Shown here one piece after another: positions 1 to 7,615 of a DNA stretch of 13,251 nt. This DNA comes from Desulfamplus sp. GTDB lineage: Bacteria > Desulfobacterota > Desulfobacteria > Desulfobacterales > Desulfobacteraceae. How positions within the stretch are numbered: the first letter of the stretch is position 1; every line of letters begins with the position of its first letter. Below the pieces are notes generated by a model, which was not told the origin of the DNA, did not search any database, and saw only the letters and a program-made list of their open reading frames with translations. Location of the stretch: positions 1 through 13,251 of the forward strand of contig JADGBP010000021.1 in assembly GCA_015231395.1 (NCBI GenBank), read 5' to 3'. Made by a program: the position numbers and the translations under genes.

Positions 1-390
1 GAATTGAAACAAAAGTTAAACAAAAAGAAATTTAGTAAAAGCCGAAAAAAAGCAATAGAGGAAGTTATCCAATACTTTGAAAATCATCGAGAATGGATGC
101 AATACGACAAGTATCTGGAAGCTGGCTATCCTATCGGCACAGGTGTAGTTGAGTCAACCTGCGGTCATACAGTAAAAGATCGTATGGAAGGAACAGGACG
201 ACGCTGGTCGATTAAAGGGGCTGAATCCACACTGTTGTTGCGTTCCGTTTATACAAGCAATGATTGGGACGCCTATTGGTCTTTCCATATGACTATGGAA
301 AGGCACAGACTTTATCACAGAACGATTCATCTATGCCAACTTGAAGATAGTTGTGCGAGTGTGGGTAGCGTAAAGAAAAAGGCCGCATAG
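1..390 (+). CDS. ISKra4-like transposase, C-terminal fragment (gene enters from left edge)
   Basis: The reading frame is open to base 1, so only the last 129 residues are visible. They include GYPIGTGVVEST followed by a VKDRME..G.RWS block and a later SNDWDAYWSFH block. From memory of the family, this matches the C-terminal catalytic part of ISKra4-group DDE transposases (pattern GYPI.(S/T)GV(I/V)E...H.VKDRM...G.RW...GA). The Glu in GVVEST is the probable last residue of the DDE triad, though this is inferred from the family pattern and not from an alignment. A TTG at base 4 is not the true start. The gene ends in TAG at 388-390, followed by no obvious terminator, and pglX begins 32 bases later. 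The rest of the gene is outside the window, so I cannot say whether the element is active. Confidence 0.82.
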   Translation, partial: ELKQKLNKKKFSKSRKKAIEEVIQYFENHREWMQYDKYLEAGYPIGTGVVESTCGHTVKDRMEGTGRRWSIKGAESTLLLRSVYTSNDWDAYWSFHMTMERHRLYHRTIHLCQLEDSCASVGSVKKKAA

Positions 391-422
391 CATATGTTCC
401 AATTTAAAAAGGCTACACTCAT
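1..422 (+). mobile_element. Right-hand part of an ISKra4-like insertion sequence (end not defined)
   Basis: The transposase gene fragment implies an insertion sequence whose left part is off-window. Its right end must lie after the transposase stop at 390. pglX has a complete-looking N-terminus from 423, so the boundary most likely falls in 391-422. I could not identify the terminal inverted repeat because the other end is not visible. CATATG occurs at 391-396 and again at 420-425, where it contains the pglX start codon. This could be chance, since the hexamer also occurs elsewhere in the window (for example near 287, 780 and 5333). The right boundary given here is a guess. Confidence 0.5.
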
Positions 423-3400
423 ATGAAACTACCAGACCATGTCGATAAGCTCCGGAACCTCATCGAAGCAGCCTTTGATAAACAGTTTGCCCGTCTTGGT
501 ATTGGCAAAACCAAACAATTGAACATTGAAAAACTTCCTGAAGAGGTCAGAGCCAAGCGTCTGCGGTTTGAAGAGATGCTGAAAAGCCATATTGGTGAAA
601 CCGGAGACTATGAACCTGCACGGGAAAAGCTCATTGACGAGCTGACTTTTACGCTGTTCAATCGGATGGCTGCAATCAAGGTGATGGAGGCTGCCACTCT
701 TTTCCCGCCTGTGCTGACCAAACAGCCGGAACATGGCGACAGATCCTTTGGTCACAAGGCATGGCTGGAGATGAATACTCATATGCGAGATGAAGAGCTG
801 GAAGGCATACGGGAATATATCAAGCATGCCTTTAACGAACAGGGTAAAACCCTTCCGCTTTACAGTGTAACCTATCCCTATGCCTTGCTGCCGGATACCA
901 TCAGTCTCAATGAGATTATCGACACCTTCAATGCGGTAGAAAAAGACACCCAGGTGGGCAGCGATATCTGGCAGAGTGATGATGTTCTTGGCTGGATGTA
1001 TGAGAGCTACAACAATAAGAAAAAACAGGCTCATAAAGAGAGTAAGGCTAAGACCGAGTACAACAAAGTCTCCCTGCAATCACAGGTCTATACCCCTCGC
1101 TGGGTGGTGCAGTTTCTGGTGGAAAATTCACTGGGCAAACTCTATCTGGAGATGTATCCAGACTCAGAAATCAAGCACCGCTACAAGATTGCCAATGCAC
1201 CCCATACTCAAGAACGCAAGCTCAAACCACTGCATGAAATAAAGATCATTGATCCGGCTTGTGGGTCAGGTAATTTTCTGCTCTATGCCTTTGACTTTTT
1301 CTATGAACTTTATATCGATCAGATCGAGAACTACGGCGTTGACAAATATGAGGTGAAGGATATTCCCAAGTGGATTATCGAACACAACCTGCACGGGATT
1401 GATCTGGATGACCGGGCTGTTCAGCTTGCCCAACTTGGTCTGTTCATCAAAGCGAGAAAGAAACGCAGAAGCATTGGAGAACTCTCCTTTAATGTGGTCT
1501 CTTCCGACTTCTTTTTGCCGGAATATGAAGCTGTTGAGCACATCTTTACTAAAGGCACCAAACTGGATCAGAACCAGCGGGAACTGATTGCCGAAATCTG
1601 GAATGATCTGAAATATGCCTATAAATTCGGTTCTCTGATCAGGATTGATGAGTGGTTGAGTTCCAGATTTAAACAGTTGGAGGAGCAAGCCAAAGAAGAT
1701 CTCTTTGGACAGGCGAATCTGGAATCACACAGAAATTTTGCTGCCACCTTCTTTGAAAATCTCAAAACAGCAGTCAGGCAATATGCACAGGCTCAGGGTA
1801 CCACCTTCCTGACCAGCAAGACCCGTGATGCCATCACATTCCTTGAACTGTTGACCACGGAATACGATGTAGCTACCGCCAATCCACCCTATACCGACAG
1901 TTCTGACTTTGGCCCGGAGTTAAAGGGATTTATCGAGGCCAATTACAAGAAACCGTACAAGTTCCACACCAACCTCTATGCCACTTTTATCAAGCGGTGT
2001 TATGAGATGACAGGTGCTGACGGCAAGGTCGCCATGATTCACCCTCGGACATTCATGTATATTAAAACATTTGAAAATGTTCGAAAATATATGTTGGATA
2101 GTTCTAAAATTGAAATTCTTGTTGAGCTTGGTTGTGGTGGAGTTTTTGAACTTACAAATGTTGCGGTTGATGCTGTGATGTATGTCACTGGCAAAAAATC
2201 ATTTTGTGAAGAAGGGTTATATTTTGATCTGAAATTTTATCATAACTATACGAAGAAAGGCTTAATATTTGAAAAAATATATCAAAACTACTTTGATAAT
2301 ATTAAGGATGGGAAGAGATACTCAGTTTCCCAATCCAAGCTGAAGATCATCAAATCCTGGCCTTTTATTTACTGGATTTCCGATGAGTTTCGGGAGAAGT
2401 TTGGGGGAGATACTACAGGAGACACCTTAAAATTATGTTCAGGTTTAGGGACAGGTAACAACAATAGATTTGTAAGATTTTGGTGGGAAATTGATCCACT
2501 AACTATTTCTAAAGATAAATGGTTTTTTCTAGCTAAAGGAGGACCATACAATAAATGGTATGGGAATTTATGGTTATGTGTTAACTGGGAAGATAATGGT
2601 CGTGAAATAAAAAATAACAAAGATGAAAAAGGAAAATTATTATCTAGGCCACAAAATATTCCGTTTTATTTTAAAGAAGGCCTGTCTTTTGCCAAAGCAG
2701 GCTCAAAAACACCATCATTTAGATATATGCCTCATAATTCAATTTTTGATAGTAGTAGCCCAGCAATTTTCATTAAGAACTATAAAAACCTTCATTACTC
2801 CATTGCATTACTAAATTCAAAAATCGCCTCTTATCTACTTGAATGCCTTAACCCAACGGCTGGAATGCAAGTCGGCGACATTGAGCGGACGCCTTTTGTT
2901 ATTCCAGATAAAAATAACGAATCATTAATTTCTTTACGATCAGAAGATAATATAAATCATAAAAAACTCTTATGTACTTATTCACTCATTGAATTTAACT
3001 ACCAGATTTCACCTCTCATTAAATTTAATAATGAAAGCAATATCAAAAATCGTGTTAAAACTTTTTTCAACTACAAGAACCATATTCTTTCCGAAGTCCT
3101 CCTAAATGAAGCGATCATCAACGAAAAAATATTTGAGGTCTACGATCTGACCGAGCATGACAAGGCGATGGTGCTGGCTAAAGAAGGTGAAAGTATTGGT
3201 GGACTGCCGGTTTTAGCAGAAGCCAGGGATGCCTATCTTTCTGAAACTGAAGCAACAAAGGAGTTCCCACTGGATGCTGTTCGGGATTTTATTGAATCCT
3301 TGCCGACCAGAGAGTTTACGGCTGATGAACGTGAAGCCATCGAAAACGGATTTCCATCGCTTTACCAGAGCAACAACGATCTGGAAGAATTCTGCACCCG

Positions 3401-4118
3401 TCATCAGGTGAATCCCATCAATGTCTGGTACTGGTTCAAACAGAGCAATGTAATTCCCCAGCAGCGAATGCATACACTGGCCATGGAATTTCTTGCTGAT
3501 ATGATCCGTGAAATCCTGATGGAGGATGAAGACGGTATTATCCCTCTGGTTCCCAATGCCGGTGAAAAGATACTCCTTGACCGCATTGAGGAAAAATTCC
3601 GTGAAAAGGGCTTCAGCTCTGCCCAATACTCCAGTTTTGACACGGTTCTGGGTCGCCCGCTTCATGAGTACCTGAATAGACATTTCTTTGCAGAACTCTC
3701 CGATCACCTCAACCTGTTTATGTATCTGCCCAAGACACCGTTCATCTGGCACCTCTCCAGCGGCCCTGAACAGGGGTTTGATTGTTACATCATCATCTAC
3801 AAATGGAGTCGGGACAAGCTGATGCGTCTGCGTTCGGTGTATATCGAGCACCGTGAACGTTCACTGGTGAACCGTCAGAGCGATCTGGCCGGTAATGAAA
3901 GTGCCGACGCCCAGAATGAGAAAGACCGTATCTTCCGACAGCTCAAAGAGATTGAGGAGTTCAAGGCAAAGATTGATGATCTGCTGGCTGAAGGCTATAA
4001 CCCGATCCTCGATGACGGTGTGGGTAAAAACATCGCTCCCCTGCAAAAGAGAAAGATGATCCCTTATGAGGTGCTCAATGCGGGTCAACTTGCAAAGTAT
4101 CTGAATGCGGATTGGTAG
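423..4118 (+). CDS. pglX: BREX adenine-specific DNA methyltransferase PglX
   Basis: A 1231-residue protein, close to the usual ~1200 of BREX-1 PglX. Residues 1-250 form the helical N-terminal region, with a conserved-looking VYTPRWVVQFLVENSLGKL stretch at about 222-240. The SAM-binding motif I DPACGSGNF is at 277-285, and the catalytic N6-adenine motif IV NPPY is at 487-490. Residues from about 546 to 897 are the presumed target-recognition region, much more AT-rich than the flanks. The C-terminus has a charged, probably coiled-coil stretch (about 1140-1190). PglX methylates a non-palindromic host site to mark self DNA and is needed for BREX phage exclusion; this is family knowledge. The ATG at 423 has a weak AAAAAGG ten bases upstream. 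The gene is first in the visible BREX segment, directly after the IS fragment. The reading frame is intact. The methylated motif cannot be read from sequence. Confidence 0.95.
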   Translation: MKLPDHVDKLRNLIEAAFDKQFARLGIGKTKQLNIEKLPEEVRAKRLRFEEMLKSHIGETGDYEPAREKLIDELTFTLFNRMAAIKVMEAATLFPPVLTKQPEHGDRSFGHKAWLEMNTHMRDEELEGIREYIKHAFNEQGKTLPLYSVTYPYALLPDTISLNEIIDTFNAVEKDTQVGSDIWQSDDVLGWMYESYNNKKKQAHKESKAKTEYNKVSLQSQVYTPRWVVQFLVENSLGKLYLEMYPDSEIKHRYKIANAPHTQERKLKPLHEIKIIDPACGSGNFLLYAFDFFYELYIDQIENYGVDKYEVKDIPKWIIEHNLHGIDLDDRAVQLAQLGLFIKARKKRRSIGELSFNVVSSDFFLPEYEAVEHIFTKGTKLDQNQRELIAEIWNDLKYAYKFGSLIRIDEWLSSRFKQLEEQAKEDLFGQANLESHRNFAATFFENLKTAVRQYAQAQGTTFLTSKTRDAITFLELLTTEYDVATANPPYTDSSDFGPELKGFIEANYKKPYKFHTNLYATFIKRCYEMTGADGKVAMIHPRTFMYIKTFENVRKYMLDSSKIEILVELGCGGVFELTNVAVDAVMYVTGKKSFCEEGLYFDLKFYHNYTKKGLIFEKIYQNYFDNIKDGKRYSVSQSKLKIIKSWPFIYWISDEFREKFGGDTTGDTLKLCSGLGTGNNNRFVRFWWEIDPLTISKDKWFFLAKGGPYNKWYGNLWLCVNWEDNGREIKNNKDEKGKLLSRPQNIPFYFKEGLSFAKAGSKTPSFRYMPHNSIFDSSSPAIFIKNYKNLHYSIALLNSKIASYLLECLNPTAGMQVGDIERTPFVIPDKNNESLISLRSEDNINHKKLLCTYSLIEFNYQISPLIKFNNESNIKNRVKTFFNYKNHILSEVLLNEAIINEKIFEVYDLTEHDKAMVLAKEGESIGGLPVLAEARDAYLSETEATKEFPLDAVRDFIESLPTREFTADEREAIENGFPSLYQSNNDLEEFCTRHQVNPINVWYWFKQSNVIPQQRMHTLAMEFLADMIREILMEDEDGIIPLVPNAGEKILLDRIEEKFREKGFSSAQYSSFDTVLGRPLHEYLNRHFFAELSDHLNLFMYLPKTPFIWHLSSGPEQGFDCYIIIYKWSRDKLMRLRSVYIEHRERSLVNRQSDLAGNESADAQNEKDRIFRQLKEIEEFKAKIDDLLAEGYNPILDDGVGKNIAPLQKRKMIPYEVLNAGQLAKYLNADW
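2050..3115 (+). other. AT-rich mosaic segment inside pglX (putative target-recognition region)
   Basis: Base composition drops sharply inside one continuous reading frame. Hand counts of single 60-base lines give 55% GC at 1801-1860, 33% at 2101-2160, 22% at 2941-3000 and 48% at 3541-3600. The low-GC stretch starts soon after the NPPY catalytic region and ends before the conserved C-terminal part. It therefore covers the place where Type IIG-like methyltransferases carry their DNA-specificity domain. The boundaries are approximate. The likely cause is replacement of the specificity region by recombination with a foreign allele, which is an inference. Confidence 0.7.
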
Positions 4119-4135
4119 GGGGAAAACCACAGAAG

Positions 4136-5266
4136 ATGGACACGGATAAATACCAATCCGCTGAAAAAGCGGACAATGATCTGCTCAATGATATTCGACA
4201 GATTATTGCACAGGCCAGAAGCCTGACTGTAAGAAGTGTTAATTCTCTGCAAGTGCTGTCAAATTATCTGATTGGCCGACGGCTTGTGGAGGAAAAACAG
4301 AAAGGTCAGAAACGAGCGGAATATGGCAAGAAAACACTGAAACGCCTGTCAGTTGAATTGACACAAGAGTTTGGCCGGGGATACTCACAGACAAACCTTG
4401 AATATATGAGAAAATTTTATCATACCTACGCTGAAGACTTGAATGAAAAATTCCAGACACTGTTTGAGAAATCAGGAAGTGACAAACCTCAGACACTGTC
4501 TGAGGAATCTAATATTATTAAAGTATCGCAATCCATGTCTGCTAAATTGCCGCTCAGTTGGTCCCATTATCTCTTTTTAATGGGGATCTCCAATAAAGAT
4601 GAGCGAAAATTTTATGAAATCGAGGCTGCCAATGAAAACTGGTCTCTTCGTGAACTAAAACGTCAATTTGATACAAGCCTTTTTGAAAGACTGGTTTTGA
4701 GTCGTGATAAAGCCGGTGTTAAGAAGCTTTCAGAAAAGGGACTGTTAATTGAACGTCATTCAGATATGGTAAAAGATCCATATGTGTTGGAGTTTTTAGG
4801 GCTGGAAGAAAACAGTAAATATTCTGAGACCGATCTGGAAACAGCCATTATTGACAAATTAGAACATTTTTTACTGGAGCTTGGCAAAGGGTTCCTTTTT
4901 GAGGCACGTCAGAAACGTTTTACTTTTGATGAAGATCATTTCTTTGTGGATCTTGTCTTTTATAATCGCCTGTTGCGCTGCTATGTACTTATTGATTTGA
5001 AAATAGGTGAGTTGAAACATCAGGATCTTGGCCAGATGCAGATGTATGTAAACTATTTTGACCGCTTTGTGAAGCTGGAGGATGAAAAGGCAACAGTTGG
5101 AATCATTCTGTGCAAGAAAAAAAAGGATTCCCTGGTGGAAATCACACTTCCTGAAGATGCCAATATTCATGCTTCAAAATATCAGTTGTACCTTCCCGAT
5201 AAAGAAGCATTGAAAAAACAACTGGAACAAGCACAGCAGGATTGGGAGGCACGTCATGAAAAATAA
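4136..5266 (+). CDS. DUF1016/YhcG-type PD-(D/E)XK nuclease domain protein within the BREX operon
   Basis: A 376-residue protein when started at the ATG at 4136. A TTG at 4112 would add eight residues and overlap the pglX stop, but the ATG is preferred, with AGGGGG at 4117-4122 as a distant Shine-Dalgarno. Residues about 10-190 match the DUF1016 N-terminal domain (ending in SLRELKRQFDTSLFERL), which in this family is helical and probably DNA-binding. The C-terminal nuclease domain has E256, D272 in FVDLVFYNR, D287 and K289 in LIDLK, then QDLGQMQMYVNYFDR. This is a complete PD-(D/E)XK arrangement, so catalysis is plausible. The linker at about 107-130 contains a partial 12-residue duplication (QTLFEKS/QTLSEES). 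DUF1016 genes are frequent in restriction-modification and BREX neighbourhoods, but their target is not settled. Here the gene is probably co-transcribed with pglX and pglZ. An A8 tract lies at 5117-5124. Confidence 0.9.
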   Translation: MDTDKYQSAEKADNDLLNDIRQIIAQARSLTVRSVNSLQVLSNYLIGRRLVEEKQKGQKRAEYGKKTLKRLSVELTQEFGRGYSQTNLEYMRKFYHTYAEDLNEKFQTLFEKSGSDKPQTLSEESNIIKVSQSMSAKLPLSWSHYLFLMGISNKDERKFYEIEAANENWSLRELKRQFDTSLFERLVLSRDKAGVKKLSEKGLLIERHSDMVKDPYVLEFLGLEENSKYSETDLETAIIDKLEHFLLELGKGFLFEARQKRFTFDEDHFFVDLVFYNRLLRCYVLIDLKIGELKHQDLGQMQMYVNYFDRFVKLEDEKATVGIILCKKKKDSLVEITLPEDANIHASKYQLYLPDKEALKKQLEQAQQDWEARHEK

Positions 5267-5319
5267 TTGTCGTATAAATTGGTTATCTATTCATGACACC
5301 AGATCCCGACGTCTATATT

Positions 5320-5323
5320 GGAG
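5320..5323 (+). promoter_or_regulatory. Shine-Dalgarno that decides the pglZ start
   Basis: GGAG at 5320-5323 lies 12 bases before the ATG at 5336. It overlaps the alternative TTG start at 5318-5320, which would be left without a ribosome binding site. This favours the ATG. Confidence 0.55.
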
Positions 5324-5335
5324 ATTCTCTATCAT

Positions 5336-7597
5336 ATGATTGATATCTGGTTTAATAAAGATTTGCAGTGCATCCTCGATACCCATCCTGTAGCGGTATT
5401 TATTGATGAATCCGGAGATGCTGAATTCCTGTTGAAAACCGTTGAAAACAAGTTCACCATCCATCAGGTAAACTCAGAGGTGGAGGAGCTGCATGTAAAG
5501 TATCTCATCGAAAAGGCACGCCAAGCACAGCCTGCCAAAAAAAAGTTTCTTGTTTACACCCGCATGAATAAAGATGACCTCAAGTTTGTACGGGAGTATT
5601 GTGAGACACACGGTTGCCTGGAAATCCGTTACCTGCAGAACTACATCAAGGACAAGGTTCATCAGACTCTGAATCTGAATATCAATCTTCCCAAAGATGA
5701 TCTGATTGCTGCCGCCAAAGTCAGTGTCGGCAAGGATAGCACCTACTGGATGGATCTTTGCCACAAAGGTGCAACCGAGATATTTGATCTGAACAAGGAG
5801 TTGCTGCCTTTTATTCATGATCCAGACACATATTCAAAAGAAAAATATGATTCTCAACTCAGGGAAACCTTTTACCGCAAAGTCAATGACCTGCTCGGAC
5901 AGGATTATCTAAACAAACCGGCTGCAACGTTGGCCGGAGAAGTGGTTAAAGCCATGCTTGATGGTCTGGCACATGCGAACTGCAACAAGACTCTGGAGGC
6001 GGTATACAAGAACTGGCTCGACTCGATTACCTGCAGGAATTCCTTAAACGGCTACCTTGGCAGTTATTCTCTACCCAAAAAACTGGATATCTGGAACGTC
6101 AGCATTCACCATCCCTTTGGTAAGATTGATGAAAAATGGCTGGCTGAAATCGGGAAAAAACTTTTCAACAAAGCTGCTATACCTGATATCCTTGCTAAAC
6201 TGCACCAGCGTAATCTATCCAAGCAGGCTCAGGCTCTTGGGATACTCTTCTGGATTGATGTGATCGCACTGATGGAGTTTGACCCAGGGGTTATAGCCTA
6301 TCTCAGTTCATTCAGCGAATGTGTGGAATTCTATAAAAAGCACTTCTACAAGCTGGATAGTGCCATTCGCAACCTCTATGATAGATTCCTGAACAAAAGA
6401 GATCTGCTTGAACCATTTCAGGAACTCTACAAAGAACATGTTTCCGTCTTTCTGGATAAATGGTTCAAGCACTGGAGCGGCTACAAGGAGACCCAAACAG
6501 GAACACTTCAGAGAATCATTGATGATAACAGCAGTGTAAAGACCGTCGTTATTGTCGGTGATGGTGTGACCTTTGAAATCGCTGAACAGGTGGCCGCAAC
6601 GCTTAACGTCATAGTAAAATCCACACAATATGTGCTCAAACGGGATGCCATTATTGCGGATATTCCTTCTGAAACCGAAAACAACATGAGCCGTATCTAC
6701 ATGGACAATGGAGTGACAGAGGCGGTTCATAGTAATCGGGAAAAGTATCTGACGGCTCAGAATCCGGATGTTGCCATGGACTTTATTCGACTTGATCAGG
6801 TCAATGAAGAATCCCGTCCGGGTCAGTTTCTGATCTGCACCTATAAAGATATCGATGACATGGGAGAAAAGCTTCAGCAGAAGGCACTTAAATATTTCCC
6901 CGAGACCATAGAATTCTTTGCTCAAAAGATCGCGATTCTCTTAAATAGTGGCTATGCCAAGGTTTATCTCATTTCAGACCATGGCTTTGTTCTGACTGGT
7001 CTGTTGAGTGAAGCGGATAAAATTTCTGTTTCCCCAGAAGGCGAGTTTTATAAGGCTGAAAGATATATACGTTCTAAAAGCAGGCAAACAGACCTGACCC
7101 CTGCTCTGATTGAAGCAGAAAAAAGCTACAAACAGTTCCGCTATCTCTACTTTGCAAGGAACATCAACCCCTTCAAGACTCCGGGACTGTATGGCTTTTC
7201 CCATGGTGGGGTATCTCCCCAGGAATTGGTGACGCCTTGTTTCTGTTGGGAGAGATCGGGTGGTTCTACTGCATCTCTGTCTGTTGGCATTGAAAACAAG
7301 GCTGATCTGAAAGATATCACTGGTGAACTTTTTCAGATCAAAATTCAGGCCGCCAAAGGTGCAGGAGACCTGTTCTCCAAAGACAGGAAGGTCTATTTGC
7401 TTTTCTTTGCCAGTAAAATACAGTTTAACAAGAGTGATGTCTTCACCATTCAACGCAATGAGCACGTCACCAAGGAATATACATTTGACGGTCATCCGGA
7501 AATAGAAGTCCAGCTTCTGGATGCGACCACCAAGCAGCAACTGGATCGGGCTGTTATCAAGCAGAATAAAGAGAGAGATTTAGGCGGGCTTTTTTAA
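5336..7597 (+). CDS. pglZ: BREX phosphatase-fold protein PglZ (divergent)
   Basis: A 753-residue protein of the alkaline phosphatase superfamily, required for BREX activity in characterised systems. Three expected active-site blocks are visible: VVIVGDGVTFE with D409, the metal-ligand-like SDHGF with D548-H549, and a GFSHGGVSPQELVTP block with H623. The first block differs from the SDALRYE-like motif I know from common PglZ proteins, with Gly at 410 and Thr-Phe-Glu after it, so the subtype (type 1 A/B, or another BREX class) is uncertain. The C-terminal ~120 residues look like a beta-rich tail. The ATG at 5336 is chosen over an in-frame TTG at 5318 because GGAG at 5320-5323 sits well as its Shine-Dalgarno. 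The gene begins 69 bases after the DUF1016 gene and ends 18 bases before brxL, suggesting one operon. An A8 tract occurs at 5537-5544. Confidence 0.88.
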   Translation: MIDIWFNKDLQCILDTHPVAVFIDESGDAEFLLKTVENKFTIHQVNSEVEELHVKYLIEKARQAQPAKKKFLVYTRMNKDDLKFVREYCETHGCLEIRYLQNYIKDKVHQTLNLNINLPKDDLIAAAKVSVGKDSTYWMDLCHKGATEIFDLNKELLPFIHDPDTYSKEKYDSQLRETFYRKVNDLLGQDYLNKPAATLAGEVVKAMLDGLAHANCNKTLEAVYKNWLDSITCRNSLNGYLGSYSLPKKLDIWNVSIHHPFGKIDEKWLAEIGKKLFNKAAIPDILAKLHQRNLSKQAQALGILFWIDVIALMEFDPGVIAYLSSFSECVEFYKKHFYKLDSAIRNLYDRFLNKRDLLEPFQELYKEHVSVFLDKWFKHWSGYKETQTGTLQRIIDDNSSVKTVVIVGDGVTFEIAEQVAATLNVIVKSTQYVLKRDAIIADIPSETENNMSRIYMDNGVTEAVHSNREKYLTAQNPDVAMDFIRLDQVNEESRPGQFLICTYKDIDDMGEKLQQKALKYFPETIEFFAQKIAILLNSGYAKVYLISDHGFVLTGLLSEADKISVSPEGEFYKAERYIRSKSRQTDLTPALIEAEKSYKQFRYLYFARNINPFKTPGLYGFSHGGVSPQELVTPCFCWERSGGSTASLSVGIENKADLKDITGELFQIKIQAAKGAGDLFSKDRKVYLLFFASKIQFNKSDVFTIQRNEHVTKEYTFDGHPEIEVQLLDATTKQQLDRAVIKQNKERDLGGLF

Positions 7598-7615
7598 AGA
7601 TTTAAGGAACCGATT

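Noticed and set aside
429..1079. Minus-strand open frame of 216 codons opposite the start of pglX
   Set aside because: It lies wholly within a clear pglX reading frame and has no family resemblance, so it is a shadow of that gene.
3213..3851. Minus-strand open frame of 212 codons opposite the 3' part of pglX
   Set aside because: It is antisense to conserved PglX sequence and shows no motifs of its own.
4112..4138. TTG start for the DUF1016 gene overlapping the pglX stop
   Set aside because: The ATG at 4136 is a better start codon and the added eight residues look like non-family sequence. The TTG is not fully excluded.
6308..7540. Two long minus-strand open frames opposite pglZ
   Set aside because: Both are antisense to the conserved phosphatase-fold blocks, with no recognisable product.
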